The notes under the pieces are model-generated. The model was not told the origin of the DNA. It worked only from the letters and a program-made list of their open reading frames with translations, and did not search any database. This document shows positions 34,472-41,686 of a stretch of 64,000 nt of DNA, piece by piece. Location of the stretch: assembly GCA_947498505.1 (NCBI GenBank), contig CANMKG010000004.1, positions 62,001-126,000 of the forward strand, given 5' to 3'. Origin of the DNA: an uncultured Maribacter sp. GTDB taxonomy: Bacteria > Bacteroidota > Bacteroidia > Flavobacteriales > Flavobacteriaceae. Made by a program: the position numbers and the translations under genes. The stretch's first letter is position 1. Each line of letters opens with the position of its first letter.

Positions 34472-35195
34472 AATGAGGTGTTTTTTCAATATCCCAATCT
34501 ATTACAAGACCTCCGGCTAGAGATTTTGCGATTTCTTTTCCGTATAACGTTTCGCATAAATATAATGCTGCCTCAAAACTTTTAGCGCCACCAGCAGATG
34601 TTATATATTTTTTATCATGAACAAAAAGTACGCTATCTTTTACTTTTAAATGAGGAAACATTTTTTTATACTTAGGAATATCACTTGGGAAAGTTGTTGA
34701 GGATACATTGTCAAGAATTCCGGTTTTGGCCAAAACAAAAGCTCCATCGCAATGGCTTGTAACGTAAAGAGCAGTCCTGTCAACCTTTTTTATAAAATTT
34801 AGCATAACAGTATCTTTTAAATCAGTGTCTAAATGGTGTTCCGCACTGGGGACCACAAGAATATCTATATTCGGAATTGAATCTTGCGTATAGTCAAAAT
34901 CTGGCAATATTCTTACACCTTCAAAGGTTGTAATGGGTTCTAGAGTATTTGCAACCGTAAAGGTATTCATAGCCTTAATATTTTTACGGAACTTAGTATG
35001 TTGAAAAATATCAAAAGGTGCTGTAAACTCAGTATTAAAGGTTCCATCCATAATTAAAAATGCAACATTATATCGCTCAGAAATTATTTCAGGCAACTGT
35101 CTTTTTTTAGTCATGATTTTATCTGTTTCATGCATAACATCTTTACAACTAAATACCATCAATACTAAAAACGCACTATAAAGTATTTTCACCAT
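34458..35195 (-). CDS. DJ-1/PfpI (GATase1-like) lipoprotein
   Basis: A 245-residue protein with a lipoprotein signal (AFLVLMVFSC, Cys17) followed by a DJ-1/PfpI domain: YNVAFLIMDGTFNTEFTAPFD, IDILVVPSAEHH, and VTSHCDGAFVLAKTGIL, where the Cys of the nucleophile elbow is followed by Asp-Gly-Ala. The type resembles the sensor domain of GATase1-AraC regulators but has no HTH and is exported, which is unusual. It overlaps the upstream MFS gene by seven bases, so the two form an operon under the same attenuator. Ligand unknown. Confidence 0.82.
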   Translation of the reverse strand: MVKILYSAFLVLMVFSCKDVMHETDKIMTKKRQLPEIISERYNVAFLIMDGTFNTEFTAPFDIFQHTKFRKNIKAMNTFTVANTLEPITTFEGVRILPDFDYTQDSIPNIDILVVPSAEHHLDTDLKDTVMLNFIKKVDRTALYVTSHCDGAFVLAKTGILDNVSSTTFPSDIPKYKKMFPHLKVKDSVLFVHDKKYITSAGGAKSFEAALYLCETLYGKEIAKSLAGGLVIDWDIEKTPHFIAE

Positions 35196-36388
35196 TTCTC
35201 TTTATTTTTATGAAGGAATAAAAGTAGTAAAATACTTAATAAGCAAATAAAAGAAGTTATATACCAAGTATTTGTAAAACCCAAAATTGCAATGGCGTTC
35301 ATTCCAGAATTATGACCAAATACATGTGCAACGGAAAATGCCATGCTGTAAAGAGCCATATATTCACCTTGTTTTCCTTTTTTTGCGCTCTCCATGGCAA
35401 TGGCATTCGAAAAAGGAAAAGCAATCATTTCGCCCAAAGTCATTAAGGCCATGCCAATAACTAATATGCCAACCCATGAGACGATATTTAGAACCAAAAA
35501 ACTTGAACCTATTAATGTTATCCCTATGGAGACATTTGTGAATTTTGACCAATTTTTGCTCTCTAGATATTTAATTAAGGGCATTTCTAAGCTAAAAATC
35601 ACAAAACCATTAAATGCTAGGAGCATGCCTATCTGAGATTCTTTTAAATTATGAATGTTACTATAAAATATTGGCATAGTAGAAAAATATTGTACAAAAG
35701 CAAATGCCAATAGTACTAGGGCTCCAATAAAAGTAAGATACCTATAATCTCTATAAGCTGAAATGGGAGAGTTGTTGTATATGTTACTTTGCGTTTTCGC
35801 CTTTTTAGGGTTGAGCATCATTACTAAAAGTATTCCAGCTAAAAAACACGTTATACCATCTACCCAAAACAATTTGGAGTAGTCAAAAGTTGCTATTATA
35901 AGACCTCCAATTGCTGGGCCAGCAGAAAAGCCAAGATTTATTGCCAATCGAATTAAAGTTACGGATCTGGTTTTGTTTTCTGGTTTACTATAGGCGCTGA
36001 GCGCTACAAATGTGGCAGGTCTAAATGCATCGGCTATTATCATAAGTAGAAATACGCCCGCACATATTGACCAAAATTCAGTTAAGTATTGAATACAAAT
36101 AAAAGCTATACCGGTAAATAATAAACTAAAGTACATAACTCTGTAATATCCGAAGGTGTCTGTAAGCTTTCCGCCAATCCAATTACCTATTAATGAACCT
36201 AAACCAAAACAGGTCATTATGCTACCAACGTTTTTTAAAGTAAAACCAAGATTTTGAGTCAAATACAAAGATAAAAAGGGAATGACCATAGTGCCGGCTC
36301 TATTGATTAAAGTTATCAGAGCTAGCCACCAAACTTCAATAGATAAACCTTTGAATGATGATAGGTAGTTGGTAAATAATTTTTTCAT
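35189..36388 (-). CDS. MFS transporter, drug-efflux-like
   Basis: A 399-residue, 12-TM major facilitator. The loop after TM2 reads GNWIGGKLTDTFGYYRVM, the usual G-x-x-x-D-R/TFG motif A, and the TM4-5 region has RLAINLGFSAGPAIGGLI, a good fit to motif C (GxxxGPxxGG) of drug:H+ antiporters. Substrate not predictable. In its 5' leader are a -7 box, a 25-codon ORF and an intrinsic terminator, which suggests transcription attenuation as for antibiotic-inducible efflux genes. The following gene, a DJ-1 lipoprotein, overlaps it by seven bases. Confidence 0.85.
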   Translation of the reverse strand: MKKLFTNYLSSFKGLSIEVWWLALITLINRAGTMVIPFLSLYLTQNLGFTLKNVGSIMTCFGLGSLIGNWIGGKLTDTFGYYRVMYFSLLFTGIAFICIQYLTEFWSICAGVFLLMIIADAFRPATFVALSAYSKPENKTRSVTLIRLAINLGFSAGPAIGGLIIATFDYSKLFWVDGITCFLAGILLVMMLNPKKAKTQSNIYNNSPISAYRDYRYLTFIGALVLLAFAFVQYFSTMPIFYSNIHNLKESQIGMLLAFNGFVIFSLEMPLIKYLESKNWSKFTNVSIGITLIGSSFLVLNIVSWVGILVIGMALMTLGEMIAFPFSNAIAMESAKKGKQGEYMALYSMAFSVAHVFGHNSGMNAIAILGFTNTWYITSFICLLSILLLLFLHKNKEKW

Positions 36389-36407
36389 TATAGTTAATTT
36401 TAAGCAT

Positions 36408-36440
36408 AAAAAAAGCCTGACGTTTAGGCCAGGCTTTTTT
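36408..36440 (-). terminator. Intrinsic terminator inside the MFS leader (candidate attenuator)
   Basis: On the minus strand AAAAAAGCCTG (36440-36430), loop of ten, CAGGCTTTTTTT (36419-36408): an 11-bp stem ending in T. It lies after the leader ORF and 20 bases before the MFS ATG at 36388, and no other minus-strand gene is upstream that it could end. Its left arm AGCCTGG can pair with CTGGGCT in the leader ORF (36475-36481). Confidence 0.75.
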
Positions 36441-36460
36441 GTATATATGTTTGATTTTTA

Positions 36461-36538
36461 TCAATTTTTACCACAGCCCAGCATATCCAGTTTTACTGAA
36501 TACCACAGGGTTGTATTAATTGATAAAAAAGTTGTCAT
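36461..36538 (-). CDS. Candidate leader peptide of the MFS gene, 25 residues
   Basis: ATG at 36536-36538 and TGA at 36461-36463. The peptide starts MTTFLSINTTLW and ends LGCGKN. It sits between a TAGTTTTG promoter box and an intrinsic terminator that precedes the MFS gene. This order is typical of ribosome-mediated attenuation. Codons LG near its end (CTGGGC) lie in the segment that could form an antiterminator with the terminator's left arm. No homology was recognised. Confidence 0.5.
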   Translation of the reverse strand: MTTFLSINTTLWYSVKLDMLGCGKN

Positions 36539-36553
36539 TAGTAATATTTTAAT

Positions 36554-36561
36554 CAAAACTA
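36554..36561 (-). promoter_or_regulatory. -7 promoter box of the leader-MFS-DJ-1 transcript
   Basis: TAGTTTTG on the minus strand, 15 bases before the leader ATG, leaving a leader of roughly ten bases. No TTG at the standard distance. Confidence 0.5.
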
Positions 36562-36607
36562 ATTAAAATACTGATATGTTGTATTTTTAATTTTTAAATA
36601 TCTATAA

Positions 36608-37255
36608 ATGAGAATTGTTGTTTTGTGTTTATTATTTGTGATACTTTCTTGTAAGCAAGGAAAGAGGTATCATGATGAGGTTGAATATGCCAATAAGGAG
36701 ATTGAAGTAAAAGATGCTTTAAGTGAGATTTTAAAATTCCAAAAAGATTTAAATGATGAATTTAGAAACCCAAAAACATCCCCTTTACCAGATAGATACC
36801 GTAAAGATTTTGTTACGCTAGATTTTTTTGAGCCCGACACCAATTATATAGTTACTGCAAAGTTAGTTAGAACCCCAGAAGCTTTACCTTTTTTAATGCC
36901 CACAACAACGGATAGAAAATCGGAAGAAGTGGTTTATGGCATAGCACACTTTGTATTAAACGGTAAAAAGCAGCAGTTAGAAATTTATCAAAGTTCTGAA
37001 GTATCTCAAAAAGATGGTTATGCAGATTATTTGTTTTTGCCTTTTACAGATAAAACAAATGGAGATGAGACGTATACAGGTGGAAGATATCTTGAGCTTT
37101 CAATACCTAAAGGGGATAGTATTGTTATAAATTTTAATAAGGCATATAACCCTTATTGTGCCTATAATAAAAAGTATTCATGTCCAATAGTTCCCGATGT
37201 AAATAATATTAACTTATATGTTAGGGCAGGAGTTAAGGCTTTTAAAAAGAAATAA
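36608..37255 (+). CDS. DUF1684 lipoprotein
   Basis: A 215-residue lipoprotein (lipobox VILSC near Cys15). The DUF1684 C-terminal signature is clear: DYLFLPFTDKTNGDETYTGG, RYLELSIPKGD and NFNKAYNPYCAYNKKYSCPI, with the two late cysteines and NLYVRAGVKAF at the end. The family is common in Bacteroidota and actinobacteria and is of unknown function. The ATG at 36608 gives a clean signal peptide. It is divergent from the MFS leader. Confidence 0.88.
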   Translation: MRIVVLCLLFVILSCKQGKRYHDEVEYANKEIEVKDALSEILKFQKDLNDEFRNPKTSPLPDRYRKDFVTLDFFEPDTNYIVTAKLVRTPEALPFLMPTTTDRKSEEVVYGIAHFVLNGKKQQLEIYQSSEVSQKDGYADYLFLPFTDKTNGDETYTGGRYLELSIPKGDSIVINFNKAYNPYCAYNKKYSCPIVPDVNNINLYVRAGVKAFKKK

Positions 37256-37256
37256 A

Positions 37257-37284
37257 AAAAGCTCAACTTCTCAGTTGAGCTTTT
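37257..37284. terminator. Bidirectional terminator between DUF1684 and porin genes
   Basis: AAAAGCTCAAC, loop TTCTCA, GTTGAGCTTTT: a perfect 11-bp stem flanked by A and T runs. It begins two bases after the DUF1684 stop and serves both convergent genes. Confidence 0.9.
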
Positions 37285-37307
37285 AAATATGTTGTTAAAA
37301 TTCTTTA

Positions 37308-38330
37308 CTAGAAAGAGTAGATAGCAGCAATCAAGAAAGATGATAAATTTTTAGATGCAACACCATCGTTATCAATAAAGGCATCATCAGAAGCGTTATC
37401 TAATCTAAGTTCAGGCTTGATAATTAAATTCTCAATAGTATAACTCGCAGTTAAAGTAGCGGCAAAAACACTAGAATCTTCAACTCCTGTTCCAATAGCA
37501 CCATAGTCACCCATTTCGGCAAAATATTCACCTCTTATTCCTAAAGTAAAACTGTCAGAAGTTGATAATTGAGGGTATATAGCTGCTCCATAAAAGCCTG
37601 TGCCATCATTATCCTGATAAGCAGCATTAAGACCTAAAAAGAAGTTGTCCGATAAATCAAAACCACCAGTATAATCAATTTCGAAACCTAACTTAGCTTC
37701 ACCGTCATAATAAAAGTTTAAATATTGACCAGCATAACCTAACTGAGCTCCTAATGAATATTCTCCTGTAAGGTTAGAGTTTTCATCTGTAACGTTCATT
37801 ACTGCCAACATTAAGCTAAAATCATCAGATAAAGCAAAATCAGCTTTTACACCAACATGTGAAAAAGGACCATAAGAAAATAGGTACGAAGTACTATAGT
37901 TAAAATTAGCGGCAGGAGAAATAACTTCATACCCCAAGTAAGTATTAAACCTACCAGCAGATAATGTCGTTTTTTCAGAAACATTCCAGTAAGCATACAG
38001 TTGGTTAAGGTTAAATCCTCCAGTGGCATCATCTCCTCTTGGTCCAAATGTTACATCAGCAATAGCACCAGTTTTTTCTCCTTCGTATGTAGCAATTAAG
38101 TTTGCCATACCTAAAGCAAAACCAGTTTCGTTAGCAAAAGAAGTACCTGGAGAAACAAACGTTCCATCTGTTGCTCTATCAGTTGCGCTAAGATTTGTCT
38201 TGTAGTAAGCATCCACTGTACCACTAATTGATACTGCTTTTTTTTCTTCCTCTTCCTGAGCAAACGCTACTGAAGTGGTTAATACTAATGCTGCCATTGC
38301 AGCGAAATTTTTGATTGAAAATAATTTCAT
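37308..38330 (-). CDS. Outer-membrane beta-barrel porin (OmpL/BBP2-like), ammonium-operon associated
   Basis: A 340-residue exported barrel: signal peptide ending SVAFAQ, then EEEEKKAVSISGTVDAYYKTNLS, which is the typical start of BBP2/OmpL-like putative porins. Alternating strands with many Tyr and Phe fill the rest and the chain ends SFLIAAIYSF with the terminal Phe of barrel proteins. It is downstream of glnK and amtB on the same strand (139 bases after amtB). Probably a porin for small nitrogen compounds. A near-perfect ACCCT...AGGGT palindrome sits just before its ATG. Confidence 0.82.
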   Translation of the reverse strand: MKLFSIKNFAAMAALVLTTSVAFAQEEEEKKAVSISGTVDAYYKTNLSATDRATDGTFVSPGTSFANETGFALGMANLIATYEGEKTGAIADVTFGPRGDDATGGFNLNQLYAYWNVSEKTTLSAGRFNTYLGYEVISPAANFNYSTSYLFSYGPFSHVGVKADFALSDDFSLMLAVMNVTDENSNLTGEYSLGAQLGYAGQYLNFYYDGEAKLGFEIDYTGGFDLSDNFFLGLNAAYQDNDGTGFYGAAIYPQLSTSDSFTLGIRGEYFAEMGDYGAIGTGVEDSSVFAATLTASYTIENLIIKPELRLDNASDDAFIDNDGVASKNLSSFLIAAIYSF

Positions 38331-38347
38331 GATTCTAAGTTTTGATT

Positions 38348-38368
38348 TACCCTAAATTATTAAGGGTA
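38348..38368. promoter_or_regulatory. ACCCTAAATTATTAAGGGT palindrome before the porin gene
   Basis: A 19-bp near-palindrome (38349-38367), extended by T and A on the outside, 18 bases before the porin ATG. It resembles the distal site at glnK (ACCC-N12-GGGT). No TAnnTTTG box follows it. It could be an operator of the same regulator or a 5' mRNA hairpin. Confidence 0.5.
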
Positions 38369-38468
38369 TGTAGTTGAGATTAGCATGTTTTCTAACTGGG
38401 CACTGCTTTTGCGGCACCCAATTAAAAACCATATTTTTAATTTAATATATTGTTATAGGTAAAGTAAA

Positions 38469-39707
38469 TTAGTGCTGATTCATTCTAAAGTCAGCATAAG
38501 CATCCATTCCATGTTCGTGGATGTCTAAACCTTCAAGTTCTTCTTCTTTAGATACTCTTAAGCCTAAAGTTGCTTTTAGTGTTCCTAAAATTATAAGTGA
38601 AGTAACTATACAGAAACCTCCGATTATTGCAACACCAGATAATTGTGTCATAAACTGACTTACACCAGCTTTGTCTCCAAATAATCCTACTGCTAAAGTT
38701 CCCCATATTCCGCAGATAAGGTGTACCGCAATAGCACCAACTGGGTCATCTAGTTTTAACTTGTCAATAAGAGCAACAGCTAAAACAATTAATAAACCAG
38801 CAAGGAAACCGATAACAACAGCTTCGTTAGGAGACATTAAATCTGCACCAGCAGTAATACCTACTAAACCACCTAAGATTCCGTTTAAGAACATTGTTAA
38901 ATCTAAGTTTTTGTATAGAATAGTAGAAAGGATAAACGCTCCAAAACCACCAGCAGCTGCAGCTAAACTTGTAGTAACTAATACTAGTGAAGTTAATTCT
39001 GGGTCAGCAGAAAGTACAGAACCTCCGTTGAAACCAAACCAACCTAACCAAAGTATTAAAACACCAGCAGTTGCTAAAGGTATGTTGTGTCCAGGAATCG
39101 CTTTTGGTTTTCCGTCGCTACCAAATTTACCAATTCTAGCACCTAATAGCGCTACCGCAACTAACGCTGCCCATCCACCAACAGAGTGAACTAATGTTGA
39201 ACCAGCAAAGTCATAGAATCCCCATGAGTCTAAGAATCCTCCACCCCATTTCCAAGCACCTACTATTGGGTATACTAAACCAACATAGATTACTGTGAAA
39301 ATCATGAAAGAACCAATTTTAATACGCTCTGCTACTGCCCCAGAAACAATTGTTGCAGCTGTAGCGGCGAACATTCCTTGAAAAAGAAAATCTGTCCACC
39401 ATGTATATCCGCCATCAGCATAATCTGGTGTCATTCCTCCTTCAGGAGCTCCAATACCAAATCCAGCGAATTTTAAAATCCCAGCATCTCCATCTTCAAA
39501 GCCAGGGTACATTAAGTTAAAACCAAATGCATAATAAAGTAATAATCCACCAGTAATGATGAAAATGTTTTTAAATAATATGTTTATTGTATTTTTTTGT
39601 CTTGTAAGACCTATTTCTAAAAAAGCAAATCCTGTGTGCATGAAGAATACTAAGGCAGTCGCCACCATCATCCATACATTGTTAGCTGTAAATAATCCTG
39701 CGTCCAT
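38469..39707 (-). CDS. amtB: Ammonium transporter, Amt/Rh family
   Basis: A 412-residue, 11-TM ammonium channel. Motifs: VFFMHTGFAFLEIGLTRQKN in TM1, GFNLMYPG, FQGMFAATAATIVSGAVAERIK, DFAGSTLVHSVGGWAALV (the first pore His), and LGWFGFNGGS; the second conserved His is near AVHLICGIWG. There is no signal peptide, so the N-terminus resembles the Amt form lacking the extra leader. glnK precedes it by 28 bases, the standard regulator-channel pair. The C-terminal tail keeps GLDIHEHGMDAYADF, typical for PII binding. Confidence 0.96.
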   Translation of the reverse strand: MDAGLFTANNVWMMVATALVFFMHTGFAFLEIGLTRQKNTINILFKNIFIITGGLLLYYAFGFNLMYPGFEDGDAGILKFAGFGIGAPEGGMTPDYADGGYTWWTDFLFQGMFAATAATIVSGAVAERIKIGSFMIFTVIYVGLVYPIVGAWKWGGGFLDSWGFYDFAGSTLVHSVGGWAALVAVALLGARIGKFGSDGKPKAIPGHNIPLATAGVLILWLGWFGFNGGSVLSADPELTSLVLVTTSLAAAAGGFGAFILSTILYKNLDLTMFLNGILGGLVGITAGADLMSPNEAVVIGFLAGLLIVLAVALIDKLKLDDPVGAIAVHLICGIWGTLAVGLFGDKAGVSQFMTQLSGVAIIGGFCIVTSLIILGTLKATLGLRVSKEEELEGLDIHEHGMDAYADFRMNQH

Positions 39708-39735
39708 TTGTATTTAAGTTTAGTTGATTAGTAAT

Positions 39736-40074
39736 TTAGTTGATACCGGCTTGACCGTTTTCTTTGGTTCTTATTCTATAAGCTTCTGAAACTTCGCTTA
39801 CGAAAATTTTACCGTCTCCAACATTTCCTGTATATGCAGAATCTAACAGGGCATTAACTGTGCGATCTAAAAATTCGTCAGATACTACAATAGATAAGTA
39901 TCTTCTTTGAATGTCAGTGGTACTATATGTTATACCTCTGTAAACATGTCCTTGTTTTTCATTTCCAACTCCAGTCACATCCCAGTAACTAAAGAAGTTT
40001 ACCTCGATTTGATGCAATGCCTCTTTGACTTCATCAAACTTTGATTTTCTGATAATTGCCTCGATTTTTTTCAT
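39736..40074 (-). CDS. glnK: PII nitrogen regulatory protein (GlnK)
   Basis: A 112-residue PII trimer subunit that senses 2-oxoglutarate and ADP/ATP and blocks AmtB. The core matches PII: KKIEAIIRKSKFDEVKEALH, VTGVGNEKQGHVYRGITY T-loop with the uridylylation-equivalent Tyr at position 50, and VGDGKIFVSEVSEAYRIRTKE. The strand after helix 1 reads NFFSYWDVTG in place of the usual GITVTEVKG, and T-loop DIQRRYLSIVV differs from DFLPKVKIE-type. This is a divergent branch common in Bacteroidota. It is the first gene of glnK-amtB, perhaps with the porin. Confidence 0.93.
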   Translation of the reverse strand: MKKIEAIIRKSKFDEVKEALHQIEVNFFSYWDVTGVGNEKQGHVYRGITYSTTDIQRRYLSIVVSDEFLDRTVNALLDSAYTGNVGDGKIFVSEVSEAYRIRTKENGQAGIN

Positions 40075-40096
40075 GTGTTATTTGTTTAGATGATGC

Positions 40097-40140
40097 CAAA
40101 TATATGTTAAAAAGATTATACCCCTAAAAAAATAGGGGGT
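40097..40140 (-). promoter_or_regulatory. glnK promoter: TATATTTG with ACCCCC-TATTTTTTTA-GGGGT palindrome
   Basis: On the minus strand TATATTTG runs 40104-40097, about 23 bases before the glnK ATG, with no TTG in the -33 region. Instead a palindrome occupies 40120-40140 (ACCCC on the plus side, GGGGG on the other, ten A/T bases between), centred about 41 bases upstream of the expected start of transcription. That is where a class II activator binds. The A of ACCCCC is 36 bases from the first T of the -7 box, as at GSII. Confidence 0.65.
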
Positions 40141-40172
40141 ATCGATGCTATTTTTATTTTAAATTCAAATTG

Positions 40173-40192
40173 ACCCTAAATTTATTGTGGGT
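40173..40192. promoter_or_regulatory. Distal ACCC-N12-GGGT site upstream of glnK
   Basis: ACCCTAAATTTATTGTGGGT, 20 bases, about 52 bp (five helical turns) further from the promoter than the proximal palindrome, so on the same DNA face. Probably a second operator for the same regulator. Confidence 0.5.
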
Positions 40193-40348
40193 ATGATAAA
40201 TTATAATAAATATTTTGAAGTATCCGCAATGAAAAAGATAGGGGTGTGTAGATTATTTGCAATTATTTTAGATGAATAACACAATATTTTGAGGATAATG
40301 CAATTGAAAAGGACAAACCTTGCGAATATTTACTTTATAAAACGGACG

Positions 40349-40720
40349 TTATATTATTTTGGATAGCCAGATTCCAAAGACTACGGCCAGTACGCCAATA
40401 GCAATGCTAATAGTTGTATATAAGGCAAAGGAAGTAATATCTCCATTTTTTAATAATGATTGGCCTTCAAATGCAAACGTGGAAAAAGTAGTGAAGCCAC
40501 CGCAAAAGCCTGTTGTAAGTAATAGCGTTTGGTTAGTAGAAAGTATATTTTGTTTTAAAGATATGCCTAGTATAAGACCAATTAGTAGGCATCCAATGAT
40601 GTTTGCTAAAAAAGTTCCTAAAAAGAAGTTTTGAAAAAAAGAGTTACAGCTTTTAGATATACTATACCTAAGTATACTACCTAAACCGCCCCCAATAAAA
40701 ACAAGAAATGCCTGTTTCAT
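40349..40720 (-). CDS. crcB: Fluoride ion exporter CrcB/Fluc
   Basis: A 123-residue, four-TM protein that forms a dual-topology dimeric fluoride channel. Motifs: FIGGGLGSILRYSISK at the start, GTFLANIIGCLLIGLI with the conserved Asn of TM2, and LTTGFCGGFTTFSTFAFE in TM3, the GGxTTFSTF signature with the phenylalanine box and Na+ site. It stands alone. I see no fluoride riboswitch just upstream; the 55-residue gene follows it on the 5' side by 18 bases and is on the same strand. Confidence 0.95.
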   Translation of the reverse strand: MKQAFLVFIGGGLGSILRYSISKSCNSFFQNFFLGTFLANIIGCLLIGLILGISLKQNILSTNQTLLLTTGFCGGFTTFSTFAFEGQSLLKNGDITSFALYTTISIAIGVLAVVFGIWLSKII

Positions 40721-40737
40721 ACCGTAAAGGTATAAAA

Positions 40738-40905
40738 CTAAACTGCTTTTTTATACTTTGGAGCAATCAAATCTGCAGGGTAAATTTTATAGGTATTGGT
40801 ACTTTTAGTTTTCTTAGTTCTTTGGTTAACATCGTTTAAACTAAAAATAATCATTAAAGCATTTACACCTGCTAAAACAAAAAGAATCGCGAAGAAAGTC
40901 ATCAT
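40738..40905 (-). CDS. Small single-pass membrane protein, 55 residues
   Basis: ATG at 40903-40905 (or Met2 three bases later), stop at 40738-40740. The N-terminus MMTFFAILFVLAGVNALMII is one membrane helix, followed by FSLNDVNQRTKKTKSTN and a cytoplasmic tail YKIYPADLIAPKYKKAV. TAATTTTG on the minus strand (40932-40939) is a good -7 box 26 bases upstream. The helix resembles the 29-residue protein at 54783-54872 (both TFFxIL, then N-x-x-M). It may be co-transcribed with crcB. Function unknown. Confidence 0.6.
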   Translation of the reverse strand: MMTFFAILFVLAGVNALMIIFSLNDVNQRTKKTKSTNTYKIYPADLIAPKYKKAV

Positions 40906-41019
40906 TATGTTTGCCTTTTATTTTACTAACGCAAAATTAATTAGTTTCTTATACTTGAAGCTATAAATTGAAAATTTGTTGTAAAAACCGATATTTTTGT
41001 GGTATATGTGATAATTGTG

Positions 41020-41208
41020 TTAATTATTAAGAAAATTCTTAATTACAAAGAGGAATATAATAAAAATTATGAAAATAATCGCAATTTTATTTGTGCCTGA
41101 GTAATTTTTCTTGTGTAGTTTCTTGTCTTTTCTGTAGGAATTAATCATTATTATGGCAAAAACCACAATAAATAAACATGCAAAAACAATTTGACCCTGA
41201 CTAAACAT
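41020..41208 (-). CDS. Small two-pass membrane protein, 62 residues
   Basis: MFSQGQIVFACLFIVVFAII is a first membrane helix, MINSYRKDKKLHKKNYSG a basic loop, and a second helix IAIIFIIFIIFLFVI precedes KNFLNN. TAGCTTTG on the minus strand at 41225-41232 is a matching -7 box. The pattern FxxGQ-helix-SYRKDxKLHKKxY is, from memory, common in Flavobacteriaceae. Divergent from the MazG-like gene. Function unknown. Confidence 0.7.
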   Translation of the reverse strand: MFSQGQIVFACLFIVVFAIIMINSYRKDKKLHKKNYSGTNKIAIIFIIFIIFLFVIKNFLNN

Positions 41209-41256
41209 ATTTTTTATATTTACGCAAAGCTAATGTAAAACAGATAATTGATTACT

Positions 41257-41643
41257 ATGAAAAATAAAATTGCGGCTGTAGAATTGTTTCATAATTCTTT
41301 TGGATTGGGGGTAGCAAAGGAAATGAAAGCGGATTTAGGTGAAAGAAAAAATTTATTGAGGTTTAACCTCATGGATGAAGAGAATAAAGAATATTTAGAA
41401 GCAGCTTCTAATAATGACATGGTTGAAGTGGCTGATGCACTTGGAGATATGCTATACATATTGTGTGGTACCATCTTAGAGCATGGAATGCAATATAAGA
41501 TAGAAGAAGTATTCAATGAAATACAGCGTAGTAATATGAGTAAGTTGGGTGAAGACGGAAAGCCTATTTATAGGGAAGATGGCAAGGTGCTTAAGGGTCC
41601 AAATTATTTTAAACCTAATATTGAAGCGATTCTAAAAAACTAA
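41257..41643 (+). CDS. MazG-like nucleoside triphosphate pyrophosphohydrolase family protein
   Basis: A 128-residue all-alpha NTP pyrophosphatase (MazG/PRA-PH-like). The metal-binding pattern is LLRFNLMDEENKEYLEAASN (E-E-x-x-E) then VEVADALGDMLYILCGTILE (E-x-x-D-x-x-x-D), giving the four acids of the family near residues 43-75. The C-terminal GEDGKPIYREDGKVLKGPNYFKPN is typical for the phage/bacterial PRA-PH-like proteins. A TTG at 41248 is in frame, but the ATG at 41257 is preferred. Probably a house-cleaning enzyme; exact nucleotide unknown. Confidence 0.82.
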   Translation: MKNKIAAVELFHNSFGLGVAKEMKADLGERKNLLRFNLMDEENKEYLEAASNNDMVEVADALGDMLYILCGTILEHGMQYKIEEVFNEIQRSNMSKLGEDGKPIYREDGKVLKGPNYFKPNIEAILKN

Positions 41644-41668
41644 AAAGAGGCCAATTGGCCTCTTTTTT
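41642..41668. terminator. Bidirectional terminator between the MazG-like gene and ilvE
   Basis: AAAAAGAGGCCAA and its exact complement make a perfect 13-bp arm palindrome with no loop excess, followed by T. It begins inside the stop codon of the MazG-like gene and serves both convergent genes. Confidence 0.9.
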
Positions 41669-41686
41669 ATTTAATAACATTTACGT

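Noticed and set aside
36369-36566. Plus-strand 65-codon ORF opposite the MFS leader
   Set aside because: It is antisense to the leader, terminator and MFS start, with no plus-strand promoter box in reach.
38395-38425. G/C-rich imperfect hairpin between amtB and the porin
   Set aside because: The stem is interrupted and has no T run; too weak to call a terminator.
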